The notes below the pieces were generated by a model. The model was not told the DNA's origin and ran no database searches. It was given only the letters and a program-made list of their open reading frames with translations. A stretch of DNA of 64,000 nucleotides from Loripinus fragilis (Eukaryota; Mollusca; Bivalvia; Lucinida; Lucinidae): assembly GCA_964019695.1 (NCBI GenBank), contig OZ026519.1, positions 29,665,213-29,729,212 on the forward strand. The letters are read 5' to 3'. The first letter of the stretch is position 1. The number at the start of each line of letters is the position of its first letter. This document shows, piece by piece, positions 43,415 through 56,730 of the stretch. The position numbers and the translations under genes are program-made.

Positions 43415-45434
43415 ATTGAATTGGTTTAAATTGGAAGTGTTTTGTTAACTCTGTAATAAATGCCTTTGTATGTGAACAGTTCCAGAGCAGATGTGAAATT
43501 ATTTCGTTATACTCTCTGCAAAAAGTATATTTGGGATCTTCTAAAACATTAATCTTATGTAATAAGTGGTTAGTTGGTAATATCCAATTATTAACTGATG
43601 TTTGGAACCATCTAAGTTTTGTGCACTTTGTTAACTGAAATGCTGGTTTATAAATATAGCCCCATGAATGATCTGGTTTTTCATATCTTTGATTTCATAA
43701 AATTTTAACTGTAGGGATATCATCATTTTTATTTGATATTGAGTAGATATTCTGTGATCTTTTTTCTGCTTTTGTATTACCTCTATTAGTGAAGGGAACA
43801 TTGGGCCTTGTTCTTTCTTTTCAATTTTACCCTATTTTCCATGATATTTTATGCATGCAATAACTCCTGTAAACTGTACAGGTATCTTTTCCATTAATTT
43901 CTCAAATTTGATATAGTTGCCATTTCTATCCTTTAAGTCAGTGATATATTTCACCCAATTGTTAAACCATGATTTGTAAAGGAACCCATTGTTTACAATA
44001 AAAAGGAATTTATTATAAAAATAGGTATATGGTTAGCTTTATATTTTCCATTAGCTATCTCCAACACAGTTTGTAGTTTTAAGAGGGCTTTTAACACGTC
44101 CTTCCAAAATTCATTTTTAGATTAGGTAAGATATTTTTATATAATCTGAATCACAGGAAAGAAGTGTATTCATGGATATTTTTATATAAATAAATAGTTG
44201 TCATTTGCTATCATCCTGTAACATTCTTCTTAACCAAGTTATTTTAAGTGCCTGCTGAAATGCAAATAAATTCACCATCCTTAAGTCTCATTCGAAATAT
44301 TGTTTAACAACCACAGACTGTTTAATTTTTGCTCTGCCCTTCCAAAGGAAGTTAGAGAATAACGTACGAATTTCTTGCAAAGTGTGTTGCTAGGCTTGGG
44401 TAAAGCTATTAAAAGATGAGTGAATTTTAGCAGAAAAAGTGATTTTATAACTGTTATTTTCCAAAATGGCATAAGTGCTTTTCTTTGTCACAGTTTTATA
44501 TATTTTTAAGGTTTGTATCTTATATCTGTAATTAAGTCTGATTAGTTTTATTAAATCCACATCAAAAGGAATGCCTAATAATTTAAGTGAGTTGTACCCC
44601 ATGATAGTTTCCATCTGGTTTTGCTTGAGTGTGTGCTGTATTTGATTACCCTATCTAAACTACTTGAATTTTATCAAAGTTTGTCCTTAGAATCGAGATA
44701 TTGGCAGAAATGTCAAGCTCTTTTAATGTTTCTTCCATTGATGTTTGTCAACCGCCTAGATAGACTGATGTATCATCAGCATATTGTGAAAGTTTTTTTT
44801 TCTGTATTGTTGATTGTGATACCTTTTATATTTTTATTACTTCTTATTTTGGCAGCAAAAATATCTGCTCATAGTACAAACAAATATGTTATTATTGGAT
44901 CTTCCTGGCAACATCCATGGACAAGCATGAAAAATGTTGATAAACATCCACACTTTGTGACTGCTGAACATGAATTTTTATAATAAAAAATGAAACCCAT
45001 TTACTTATAGAAGGGCCAAACTTGAAATAACACAGGACTTTATCTATAAACTTCCATGATAAGGAATCGAAAGCACTTTCAAAATCAATTAGCAGCATGA
45101 AACCAGGGATATGTTGCTCTACTATGTATTGCATTATATCATACAGAAGTCTTGTATTTTCCCCTTATTCTACTCTCCAAAAATCCAGTTTAATAAGTAC
45201 TTATTCATTACCTTTTTATCCAGTTTGCGATGGAACCAAATGCTATTTTATATACCTTTTTTTTAAAAGGGTGATTGCTCGCCAGTTTTTTTTTTTTTTA
45301 GAAAATGTCAGTTTTTTTAGTTCCTCTTGCCTATACCCATAATTTATTGATCGTACAACAAAATGTCCCAAATGTTTCCTAAATACTGAAAATAATTCTG
45401 CTGAAAATCCGCTTGTTCACAGGTTCTTATTATT
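43415..45434 (-). pseudogene. LINE ORF2 remnant: reverse transcriptase and C-terminal region
   Basis: This continues the element at 47977-49290. The minus strand shows GFMLLIDFESAFDSLSWKF (RT motif with the FxxAFD core) at about 45000-45110, and SQYADDTSVYLGG with the catalytic YADD at 44772-44783. The C-terminal part includes KLRWFQTSVNNWILPTN and EIISHLLWNCSHT near 43450-43620, typical of the end of LINE ORF2. Stops and frame breaks occur throughout, so it is dead. The clade looks L1/Tx1-like but was not tested. Confidence 0.85.
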
Positions 45435-47976
45435 TTTATGCCCCTAAAGGAACTTTGGGAGGCATATAGTAATCGCACTGTCCGTCCGTCCGTCCGTCTG
45501 TCCGTGTGTCCGTCCCGCTTTCGTGTCCGGTCCATATCTCCTATATTCTTTGAGGTAGGAATTTCAAATTAGGTGTGTGGATGCATCTTGGGATGGCGGT
45601 GTGTCGCGTACCATTTTCGGGTCACTGTGACCTTGACCTTGACCTCTGACCTAGTTTTTAGAATAATCGTGTCCGGAGCATATCTCTTATATTATTTGAG
45701 GTAGGAATCTCAAATTTGGTGTGTGGATGCATTTTGGGATGACAAAGTGTCGCGTACAATAAATGGGTCACTGTGACCTTGAACTTGACCTCTGACCTAG
45801 TTTCTAGAAACTGCATTGAGTCTGGTGCATATCTCCTATATTCTTTGAGGTAGGAATTCCAAATTTGGTGTGTGGATACATCTTGGGATGGCGGAGTGTC
45901 GCCTACCATTTTCGGGTCTCTGTGACCTTGACCTTGACCTCAGACCTAGTTTTTAGAATAATCGTGTCCGAAGCATATCTCTTTTATTATTTGAGGTAGG
46001 AATTTAAAATTTGGTGTGTGGATGCATCTTGGGATGATGAAGTGTCGCGTACCATAATTGGGTCACTGTGACCTTGAACTTGACCTCTGACCTAGTTTTT
46101 AGAATAATCGTGTCCATAGCATATCTCTTATATTATTTGAGGTAGGAATCTCAAATTTGGTGTGTGGATGCATCTTGGACTGACAAAGTGTCACATACCA
46201 TAATTGGGTCACTGTGATCTTGAACTCGACCTTTGACCTAGTTTCTAGAAACTGCATTGAGTCTGGTGCACATCTCCTATATTCTTTGAGATAGGAATTC
46301 CAACTTTGGTGTGTAAATACATCTTGGGATGACAGGGTGTCACATACCATTTAAGGTCATTGTGACCTTGACCTCTGACCTTTTGGGGGAACTTTGGGAG
46401 GCATATAGTAATCGCACTGTCCGTCCGTCTGTCCGTGTGTCCGTCCCGCTTTCGTGTCCGGTCCATATCTCCTATATTCTTTGAGGTAGGAATTTCAAAT
46501 TAGGTGTGTGGATGCATCTTGGGATGGCGGTGTGTCGCGTACCATTTTCGGGTCACTGTGACCTTGACCTTGACCTCTGACCTAGTTTTTAGAATAATCG
46601 TGTCAGGAGCATATCTCTTATATTATTTGAGGTAGGAATCTCAAATTTGGTGTGTGGATGCATTTTGGGATGACAAAGTGTCGCGTACAATAATTGGGTC
46701 ACTGTGACCTTGAACTTGACCTCTGACCTAGTTTCTAGAAACTGCATTGAGTCTGGTGCATATCTCCTATATTCTTTGAGGTAGGAATTCCAAATTTGGT
46801 GTGTGGATACATCTTGGGATGACTGAGTGTCGCCTACCATTTTCGGGTCTCTGTGACCTTGACCTTGACCTCTGACCTAGTTTTTAGAATAATCGTGTCC
46901 GAAGCATATCTCTTTTATTATTTGAGGTAGGAATTTAAGATTTGGTGTGTGGATGCATCTTGGGATGATGAAGTGTCGCGTACCATAATTGGGTCACTGT
47001 GACCTTGAACTTGACCTCTGACCTAGTTTTTAGAATAATCGTGTCCATAGCATATCTCTTATATTATTTGAGGTAGGAATCTCAAATTTGGTGTGTGGAT
47101 GCATCTTGGACTGACAAAGTGTCACATACCATAATTGGGTCACTGTGATCTTGAACTCGACCTTTGACCTAGTTTCTAGAAACTGCATTGAGTCTGGTGC
47201 ATATCTCCTATATTCTTTGAGATAGGAATTCCAACTTTGGTGTGTAAATACATCTTGGGATGCGAGGGGTCACATACCATTTTAGGTCATTGTGACCTTG
47301 ACCTCTGACCTAGTTTTAAGAATTATTGTGTCCGGAGCATATCTCTTGTATTCTTTGAGTGAGGAATTCCAAATTTGGTGTGTGGATACATCTTGGGATA
47401 GCGGAGTGTCATGTACCATTTTTGGGTCACTGTTATCTTGACCTCTGACCTAATTTTAGAATCATGTCCAGAGCATATCTCTTGTATTATTTAAGGTAGG
47501 AATCTCAAATTTGGTGTGTGGATGCATCTTGGGATGACGAAGTGTCGTTTACCATAATTAAGTCACTTTGACCTTGAACTTGACCTCTGAGTTAGTTTCT
47601 AGAAACTGGTGCATATCCTATATTCTTTGAAATAGGAATTCCAAATTTGGTATGTAAATGCATCTTGGGATGCCTGAGTGTCACTAACCATTTTTGGGTC
47701 ACTGTGACCTTGACCTCTGACCTAGTTTACAAGAATTATTGTGTCCAGAGCATATCTTCTATATTATTTGATGTAGGAATCCCAATTTTGCGGTGGTGAT
47801 TCCTCTTGGGATGGCGGAGTGGTGCATGCCATTTTGAGTCACTTTGACCTTGACATTGACTTCTGGCCTCATTTCTAGATTTTTGGTGCTATATTACAGC
47901 TATCTTTCCTCAAATGTGTCTTATGCTAGACCAATTCCTTTGGGGGCATTCGTCACATGTTTGTGACATTTCTTGT
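45435..47976 (+). mobile_element. Pearl/Helentron-like repeat with 170-bp core units, inserted in the LINE
   Basis: It begins with a leader hairpin (ATGCC...GGCAT, 45438-45466) and a GTCCGTCC microsatellite. A core follows of alternating units of about 170 bp that share GTGACCTTGACCT, CTAGTTTTTAGAATAATCGT and GGTGTGTGGATGCATCTTGG. It ends with a hairpin (GTCACATGTTTGTGAC) followed by TTTCTTGTT. A block of about 940 bp including the leader is duplicated in tandem (45450 and 46390). Short minus-strand ORFs in it are repeat artefacts. No protein is encoded. The insertion splits the LINE remnant cleanly. Confidence 0.8.
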
Positions 47977-49290
47977 TCATATTCTTTAAAGTTTTACCTT
48001 TTGTTAATATTTCTTCTAAATTATTGATTTCCTGGTGTTTAAATATTGGAATATTAGTATTTATCATATATGTATCCAAATTAATGTCACAAATATTATT
48101 GTCTTAACTTGAATACAAATTTTCATAATATTTGCTGTTTTCTTCAAAATATCTTCTTTATTTGTTTTGAGAACTTCATTTTCTTGTTCTAGAAATTTGA
48201 TTGTCTTAGCTGTATAGATAGATGTATGTTTCCAAATTACAAAAAAACTTTGCTTTTTTTTACCATTTCCAACTATGTTTGCTCTTGATCTTATTAACAT
48301 TTTTTTACATTTGATTTCCAGGTATTTCATTTAACTGCTTTTTCATTGGGTTTAGTCTTGGAACTGATTCTTCCTCCAAATCTTTCTACTTTCTTACTAT
48401 TTTCTTAATTATCTCTTGTTCTGCGTTATTCATTTTTTGTAACTCGAATATGATCATTGTCCTCATATTTCCATCAAAAGGGTTTCTAAGAACAATTGAC
48501 CATTTATTACGAATTGCATTTCATCATTTGGTATGTACTCAAGATTATCAAGATCATAAATTGGCAAGTAATATTGTTTTTTAAGATCAATATTTTTGAC
48601 CTTATTATTTTGAGATATTCTGAACCCTTAGCAATGCATTATTATGTTTCCATAAGTATTTACCATGTTCAAAGTTATCCATAGCCGATACTAGGGTAAT
48701 AAAAGAATTGGCAGACCTATAGCCTGTTTCAATCTGTAAACGTTTAACTGTATTTATTAAATTATCTGTTAATAAACAGTGTAAACCTCTTGATGGAGGG
48801 GTAAAACTCTGTAAGCACCAAAAAGATTATTTTCTTCTATTATTTTGAGCATGCTTTCCCTGGCTTTGATATTATTTATGTGTCTGTAGTTATAATAATC
48901 TAAATATGGGTCTAATACAAGATTAATATCTCTGCGAATTATGTAGGAATCATTTTCAAAGCTTTGTATATTTCCTAATAAATCTATATAAAATTTAGGG
49001 TCATCTTTATTCGGCCCTTTAACTGTTGCTAGATTTAATCTTTTATTGGTTATACTTCTGTCCAGAATAATGCAATTTCCTTCAGTATCTTGTTTATGAT
49101 TGGGTATTTTATAATCATTATTTTTGCAAAAGATATTGCTACTACTCTTGAATTTGCTTGGATGGATGGGCTAAAATAGCATTTCTATCCCATCGGTTCC
49201 TTGTGTATATTTCTTAACTCTCTTTGAAATGGGTATCTTGTACATACCAGATATGAATCTTTATGTAACAAATTATGGATAGAACGTGGC
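47977..49290 (-). pseudogene. LINE ORF2 remnant: APE-type endonuclease and linker
   Basis: On the minus strand this stretch reads as a decayed non-LTR retrotransposon ORF2. Recognisable pieces are NLATVKGPNKDDPKFYIDLL, then INLVLDPYLDYYNYRHINN and ARESMLKIIEENNLF, which match the endonuclease consensus (GDFN..LDP..D..N). The catalytic GDFN reads RDIN here. Farther on is RSRANIVGNGKKKQSFF, the usual linker before reverse transcriptase. Stops and frameshifts are frequent. The segment continues at 45434 after a pearl-like insertion. It lies antisense in the long intron between exons 12 and 13. Confidence 0.85.
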
Positions 49291-49730
49291 AAGAAATATT
49301 CTCGATATATATGTCTCCGCCCTAAAATATGTACTAACACATACTTCAGCGCACATTGTATCAGCAGGAAAAGGACATCTTGAACTATTCTGAGTCAGGT
49401 TCTATACAAGAATTGTTTACAATGACAAAGAGATACATTTTGTCACGTTTTGGTAAATGTAATGTATGACTAGTTGATATTCGGTTATCAAAGCACCATC
49501 TGTATTACAAGGTGGCTTCAGAAACAATTTATGAGAAAAGGGGAGGGGTAGAAAAAAGAGAGGGATGAGTTAAAGAGAAAAGATAGATTTAATACAGAAG
49601 GAAAAAGGAATTAAGGTACGCTGCTTGTTTTGCAAACAGTAGTTGCACAACAGGGTGTATATAAGTGAATGATGATACACATGTGCACTTATTATCAAAA
49701 TCTCATTTTGGCGCACATATATGCATGTAG

Positions 49731-49931
49731 GTTGTGGTATTAGACTTCCAATAAACAATGCAACGCTGACTGATATGATCTTACCAGAGGACTCTGTAAT
49801 TGGAATTGAAGAGGGTGTGAATCTATTTTATACATGCCATGACAGAAATCACTGGAATGGAGCAACGCTCATCATAAGTGAATGTAACATAGATGGAACT
49901 TGGACAAATCTAGATGCAGTATGTCGCCATG
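49731..49931 (+). CDS. Exon 13: Sushi domain 9 (diverged)
   Basis: A 201-nt phase 1-1 exon, acceptor GCATGTAG, donor GTAAGT. It encodes GCGIRLPINNATL, FYTCHDRNHWNGATL, ISECNIDGTWTNLDAVC. Four cysteines and a Trp before the last one fit a Sushi domain, but it is eight residues longer than most others here and lacks their GFDLIG motif. It lies after a 13-kb intron and is the only Sushi exon found after the second PAN module. A distinct long-insert CCP is the simplest reading. Confidence 0.78.
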
Positions 49932-50082
49932 GTAAGTTTTAAAATGGTTATCTAGAGCTACTATAAACTTGATTAACACATTATTAACACATTTCAAGTA
50001 TGTCAGGGATGGACCCAGGATTTCTGGAAAGGGGTTCATATGTATAAATGTGGGTGTTTGTTTTGCTGATTTTATCTCATTA

Positions 50083-50157
50083 TTCTAAAATATCCCATGA
50101 AAATGAAATAATTTGCTCTCACGGAGACGAAATGATTTCATTTTCGTGGGATATTTA
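50083..50157. repeat. Hairpin next to a G-rich tract
   Basis: AATATCCCATGAAAATGAAA pairs with TTTCATTTTCGTGGGATATT. A related sequence is at 58690-58735. Confidence 0.65.
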
Positions 50158-50168
50158 AAAAATAAAAA

Positions 50169-50207
50169 ACGGGGGTGGGTAGGGGTGGGGGGGTGGGGGG
50201 GGGTTCA
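50169..50207 (+). repeat. G-rich tract with quadruplex potential
   Basis: Runs of GGGGGTGGGTAGGGGTGGGG continue with longer G runs, giving more than four G-triplets within 39 bp. Confidence 0.6.
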
Positions 50208-50335
50208 CTTGAGTTTACTTGAACCCCCTGAACCCCCTCTTGATCTGCCACTGTATGTTGTTACAATTGCTGATAATATAAAAAAAAATCTGTGCCATTT
50301 TTTACTAGTTTCCTATTTGGTATTTTTATTGCAAT

Positions 50336-50575
50336 TGAGCCGTGACACATGATTTCTAACAATGTGGTATGTGCGACCTCCAAAGCCTCAGATCAGCCTG
50401 CACATACGCGCAGTCTGATCAGAGCCTTTGCTAGTCGCTTGAATATTCTAGGAGTGTTAAGCTACTGACCGAACATCATTTGATTATTTATTAGCGTAAA
50501 AGGAGGCTGCACAGGCTCGTCTGAGTCTACACATGTTAAGATGCCACATTGTTGAAAATCACATGTCACGGCTCA
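50336..50575. mobile_element. Palindromic MITE (family A)
   Basis: TGAGCCGTGACACATG...ACATGTCACGGCTCA, 240 bp. Confidence 0.85.
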
Positions 50576-50807
50576 ATTGTATCTGTTAAATGGAAGGTCA
50601 CTTCCCAGAGTAATGAAAGACGTTTCTTACTAGGAAAATATTTTATTTACAATAATACTATCAGCATATGTACTGGTTAGTCCCCATAGAGCTAAAAAAC
50701 AATGAGGAAGTTAATAGAAACCGCCAAAATTTGTCAAAGTGAAGACTTTCTTCAATTAAAACAATATACAAATGTGCCTTGTTACAATCTGTTATTTATC
50801 ACACTGA

Positions 50808-51300
50808 TCAATGTAAATGCACCGTTGGTTGCTACAACGAAAATCTATACCAGTTGACTTTATGATTTATTTATAAACTTGCATTTATTTTATTTGTGAT
50901 GACACCTGGCGCAATGACCACCTGTAACATTGCAGTTTATGGCTCTGCCAAGCAATTGGTGATTTAATTCATTGTTTGGACTGCTAATCCAACAAATTTC
51001 GGAGTTTTGCCGTGACAGGTGCTTTTTTCTAGTGTAACTGCCTAAATTGAGGGACATCTGCATTTCTAAGCGCAGCTGTGGTTATATTCCCATGAAATAA
51101 CATCCAAAAACGATTACTACTTTGTATTTTTATTCTTGGTGAACTAGCAAATGTTTTATTGAGAAATTTTATTACAACGCACTGGGAGCATTTTTGACAC
51201 ATTGATACAAAGCACTGATGGTTGCACAAAAGTCCTGTGGTTGCTGGTGCAGACTCGCCACATCATTCGCTGTTCACATAAACGTTACAAAAATCGCAAT
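50808..51300 (+). repeat. Left arm of the 7.4-kb inverted repeat
   Basis: It shares GCAATTGGTGATTTAATTCA and TTTTATTACAACGCACTGGG with the complement of 57662-58200. The right arm has an extra block of about 47 bp (58125-58172). Confidence 0.8.
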
Positions 51301-53059
51301 TTCAACCAGCACATGGTATTTCGATACTGTAAAGAAGGCTCAGGTGAGCCTGTGCAAACGTGCAGACTCCCAAGAGCCTTTGCTGCCAGCACAACAGATC
51401 TTGATATTTATTACATTGTCCAGTGACTTTGCCTGCGCAAATGTGCAGACTCACCTGCGTATTCGCTGCTGGCGTGAATAGTAGACTTCGAGCTAAAAAA
51501 GGTCCTGCTCCCCCCCCCCTAGGGAATTTTGCAGACATATCCTATCTTGAAGAAAATTTCAAGAGGCATTTTTTAAGAGATGTTTGCACTCTGTGCTCCG
51601 GGGCGTTAGTCTCTGACAGCCTGTTACATATGTTACTGTAACAAACTAAGGAAAACATCAAAATGAAAGTTTGAGCTACAGAAAGAAGACATTAAACCAT
51701 CTAATTATTCAAATTTCTTATATATATATGCAAGCTGGATGCCTAAGCTACATAAAAGCAGCATTTTAAACAAAATTACAGCCTTCAATGGTGTTATATG
51801 CGTTACATAGATTAAATTTCCCTTTGAAAGTTGAAATCGTGACTAACATCATTCATTTTACAGACGATTTGTGCATTTTTACTAGTGTTTTTAATCTTAG
51901 TTTACTAAAGTACTTATTTGACTAATAGAATAAACAAAGTTTGCTTTTCTATCTCAAATACATTGTTTTATATGAGCTATTAAACAACCCTACCCCCAAT
52001 TTTAAGTATCCAATTTTGGTATCTATTATTGAAGAAAAATATATGAAAATATTTGACGCTTGTGGATATCTTACATTTTTGGCACTGTCTTGCTAATGCA
52101 ATAAAGAATCATACATTTGCAAGTTTGACATCAGGATCAGAGCACTTATCAAAGTATGTAACGTATGTTACATGGCATAATGAATGAGCTAGGAAATTTT
52201 CTTGGAAGTGAGAGATGATATTTCAGAAAAACACGCTTTTTCACATGTTTTCCTATTAATCTCTAGCCTCTGGTGCCTTAGTCTTAGTAATTGCAGTCAT
52301 TGCTGATAACAAGCCCTTGGAATTGTGTTACCTATGTTATATATAACCTTTGTAATCACATATTTCCTAATGCCTATAATATTAAAATATATAGACATAT
52401 AGATAGAAAATAATAGTTCTCATTTAAATGACACAATTTAATAAATATTCCTATTAAATAAAATTATTCAAAAACAATCTTTATTCAAGTCACCCTCACA
52501 ATGTCTATCATTGTGTCTGCTTCTATTGCAAAATAATCACCCATTTCATCACAACCAGTAGAATCATGGCATTGTATTAGGACTGCAAACTGAGTACAAC
52601 CCTGTTCCTCTCCACCCCTTTGGGAATTGTGCAGACATATCCTACCTTAAAGAACAATTCAAGCTGCATCAAATAAGAGATGTTTGCACTCTATTAACTA
52701 GGGGGTTAGCCTGTAATGGTATGATACGTATGTAACCATATCAATTTAAGAATAAATGAATTGAAAGTCTGAGAAACAGAAAGAAGACATAAAACTATCT
52801 ATTTATTTGAATTATTCATGTAGTTTGCATGCTGAATACCTTTGATACATAAGAAACGATTTTTTAACAAATATACAGCTTCCTATGGTGTTATATGTGT
52901 TACATTAATTAAGATTACTTTTTAAAATTGGTAATTGTGACAAACATCACTTATAAGCATTTTGTGTGATCATCCTCTTTAGCCATCTAAAGACTTAATT
53001 TTCTTTGTATGTGTGGCCAGTGCCAGCGTCAAACAACTTGACTCAGCCAAACTTGAATC

Positions 53060-54270
53060 CTTAGCATTCTTCAAAAGCAGAAACAGCATGTCAGTGTCAT
53101 GTGATCAAACACCTGAGTAAATATGGGTTTAATGCCATTTCACATATATGCATACAATGGAGTATGACTCTGGTATATATCTCTTCCTGTGAAGTGGCAA
53201 GAGCAATCTAACTGCAGCTGCCTCTGCACCTGTGCTAGTCAAATGATAACTTTGCTCTGATTTTGCAAAATATATGTCTCTACCGTGTACCTCTAAGAAT
53301 ACTTTAAGATTTCTGACATTGGTCAAACAGAAATTTGATAGGCTGCTTTTTTGCATCATTTGCCATGGAACCTATCCAGTCTTTTGGTGCTTAAGTCCTC
53401 AGGTCTTAGATCAATAGTATTTTGCTGCGCCCAAAGTACTTTATAAGTTTTCTTTAGTTACAATGTTGACTCTTGATGGTTTTGGCAGACCTTCTGAAAC
53501 AATTTCTGTTACACCTTGAAAGTTATCTGGTATAAGAGAAAGGATATGAAGCCCGACATTGCCATCAATTATGTTTGCAGTTGGTTGTTTTTTGATGTCA
53601 GTACATTGAAGCATGTCTTAAAATAATGTAAAACCTATGATTTCTCAGTTTTTGCAGCCATATCATTAGCTGTCGCATTCAAAAGAAGGAAAGTGGACTA
53701 TATGTAGAATGGGATAACCAGTAGTTCTATATTATGCTCTATGGAAGATTTATACAGAGTAAACAAGTTGATAAGGTGCCTCACTTTATGATCAATTGAA
53801 AACACTTGCCTCTGACTGTGTAATCAAAAAGGATGTCACGACAATGCCCTTGCTCATTTATTATGACGAGCTATATATGTTACATCCTTTAATAAGCGCT
53901 CTTATCTTAGAAACTTAGTGAATCATTGAATTGAAAGGGTCTAATTTGCGCTCTTTTCATCCTGCATTTCATTGCTTTACCTGCTGTGATACATCTAGTT
54001 CCTTTATCTGAAGAGAAAGAGTTACCTCAGTTTCAGCACTTCAGAAGTACTAAGACTTCAAATCAGTTTTTGGATGCTTGGGGAAAGATAATAAGTGCAG
54101 AGACATTATTAAATGAAAATATGTGGGTTGCATGTATGGAAAGGCTACATTTATAAAAGTTAACCAGCTAAGATATGATTCTTTATCACAGAAATATCAA
54201 GGTACATCAGTCCAGGTTCTCATTGCTCTTAATGGCATAGTTTTCCTCCTTGTAAAGCTTTAGTCTTTCT
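53060..54270 (-). pseudogene. Decayed reading frame inside the 7.4-kb element
   Basis: Minus-strand segments in several frames read like protein: QPTANIIDGNVGLHILSLIP continuing to GVTEIVSEGLPKPSRVNI (about 53463-53588), then IDLRPEDLSTKR and NVRNLKVFLEVHGRDIYF (53129-53359). Stops and shifts separate them. From memory the TANIIDGN type resembles an unnamed multi-copy protein family of cnidarian and mollusc genomes. Function is unknown and no catalytic motif is identified. Confidence 0.4.
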
Positions 54271-56730
54271 CCTACTTGCAGAGTATCACTTGAAACACAT
54301 ACTCAAAGAGCCAACTATTAGGAATTCATATCAGTTTCCGAATGTTCCAAGCCATAAATGGCAAAATTGGAAAGTTGATAATGGCTCATCAATTTTGAGT
54401 GGACTGGTGGTAAAATTTTTATACTAGTAAATGATTGAAATATTGTGTGATGATTCTACTAGTTGCAAGGAGGCGTGTGATGCCCGGTAATAATGATTAC
54501 CATAGAAGCAGACAACGACAAACGTTTAACATGAGTGTTAAATCGATGAGAAATAGTTTGGACCATTTCATTTATTGTATTTTCTTGTAAAAATGTAAAA
54601 CTATCTTTTCTATTTGTGGCTCTATAGTTAGCATTATATGCACAGTATTAGGAAATGTGTCCAAAAGGTCATTGATAACATCTGTAACACCAGTCCATGG
54701 GCTTGATAATCAGAAATGAATATAATTCCTAGTGTTTTGGCACCAAAGACTTATAAGTACACATTAAATGTCCTGATCTTTAACTTAATGACATCTTGTA
54801 GATATATGAGCAAGACAGACTAAGAAAATGAAAAATATCCAAACACTGTAATCGCTTTCATGTGTTTTACTTAAACGGCAATAACAAAATTCGCTTCTCT
54901 GTAAAACTGGGAGTAGGGCTGTGTGTTAGCTCAAAAAAGAGAATATATTTAAGATAGAAAAGCAAACTTGGGTTTTCCTATTCATCAATTGAGTATATCT
55001 TTGTAAAATCTAATAAAACAGTTTGAAACCAAGTCATAGTAGTTGTTTAACTACATGACGATAGCTACAATTATAGCTTTTAAATTATAATTAGGTTCAT
55101 GTAACGCACACAACACCACAGTTAGCTGTATTAATGTTAAACAGCTTCCATATGTAGTAAAGACATCCAGTATAAAGACTATAAGAATGCCAATTTATTA
55201 GATAATTTTAATGTCTTCTTTTGGTAGCTCAAACATTCAAATTTCTTGTTCTCAAATTGATACAGTAACATATGTAACAAGCTGTTACAGGCTAACGCCC
55301 CGACTTACAAAGTGCAAACATTTCTTATTAAATGCACCTTGAATGGTTACATAAGATGTAATTTGTCTGCAGAATTCCAAAGGGGATTAGGATGGAGCAG
55401 GCCCTTACACAGCTTGATGTCAAAATACTGTTTGATGATTTTACTTATCACGCTAACATATGTAACGCTCTCTGATCTTTAAAACTTGATGACAACTAGC
55501 AGATCTATAAGTCTTTATCATAGGAGCCAGTTTAAAATCCCTAAACAATGTAAGATATCCAACAGCTGCGAGTTTTTTTCACAATTTTAGCTCAAACTTT
55601 CAAAAAAACATTTCCTTTATTTGATATAGTAACGCATGTAACACGCTGTTTCAGACTAACGCCCCAACATAGAGAGTGCAAACATCCCTTATTCGATGCA
55701 GCTTGAGTTGTACTATAAGAAGGAATATGTCTGCAAAATTCCCTCGAGGAGATTAAAACATTTTTAGGCATATCTTACGTAAAGACAATGAGCTTGCCCA
55801 TTTATTACATCAGGTAACATATGTTACAGCCTCTGATATTAAAAATTTTGCAACAATCTTGCAGGTTTATGAGTCTTTTCATATAAGCAAATAAATCCCA
55901 AACAATGAAACACATTCATCAACTGCAAATATTTTTTAACTATTTTACTTTAGTTTTAATACCAAACATTTCACCTAAAACTGGGTAGGGGTAGGGTTGT
56001 TTAATTGCTTATTTCAGAAAAAATATTTAAGCTAGGGAAGCAAACTTTAAATTTTCTGTTAGCCAATTGCATAAGCTAGTCAGACATGGTTACAAACATT
56101 TTGCAAAACACACAGAGAGATTGTAAATGTAAATGATGTTAGCCACACTTGCAAATTTTAATGGGTTATCTGATTTATGTAACGCATATGACACCTTAGG
56201 AAGCCGCAATTTTGTTCAAATGGCTGTCATACGTAGTTAAGATATCCAGTATGCAGACTATATGAATGATTTTTAAAAATAAATATTTTAATGTCTTTAA
56301 TTTGTAGCCCAAACTTTCAATTTACTTTTTCTTAGTTTGATTAAGTAACGTATGTTACAGGCTCTTACAGACTAACGCCCCGGAGCACAGAGTGCAAACA
56401 TCTCTTAAAAGACTCGGCTTTCAATTCTCTACAAGATAGGATATGTCTGCAAAATTCCCTAGGGGGGGGAGCAAACCCATTCTCAGCCATCCGTCTATAG
56501 CACACAAATCGCCATTTAAGGCAGCACAAGAGATTTTGTACAGTGACGAAGGCTAAGGTAGGCCTGTGCAAATGTGCAGACTCGCCAGATCCTTCGCTGC
56601 TCGCACAAAATGGCATTCAATCGTCATTTGAGTCACCACGTGAGAACTTTGAAATGTGACAAAGGCTCAGACTAGACCAAGCAAATGTGCAGACTCGCCA
56701 AAGCCATCACTGTTCGCATGAATGACACCC

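Noticed and set aside
44621..44983. 120-codon plus-strand ORF with hydrophobic runs
   Set aside because: It is the antisense shadow of the LINE reverse transcriptase, including the YADD site.
45658..46840. Several 83-codon minus-strand ORFs of similar sequence
   Set aside because: They are repeated units of a pearl-like element, not a gene family.
51202..51641. Cluster of 70-90-codon ORFs on both strands
   Set aside because: They lie in the arm and first inner unit of the inverted-repeat element and are not conserved in the other arm.
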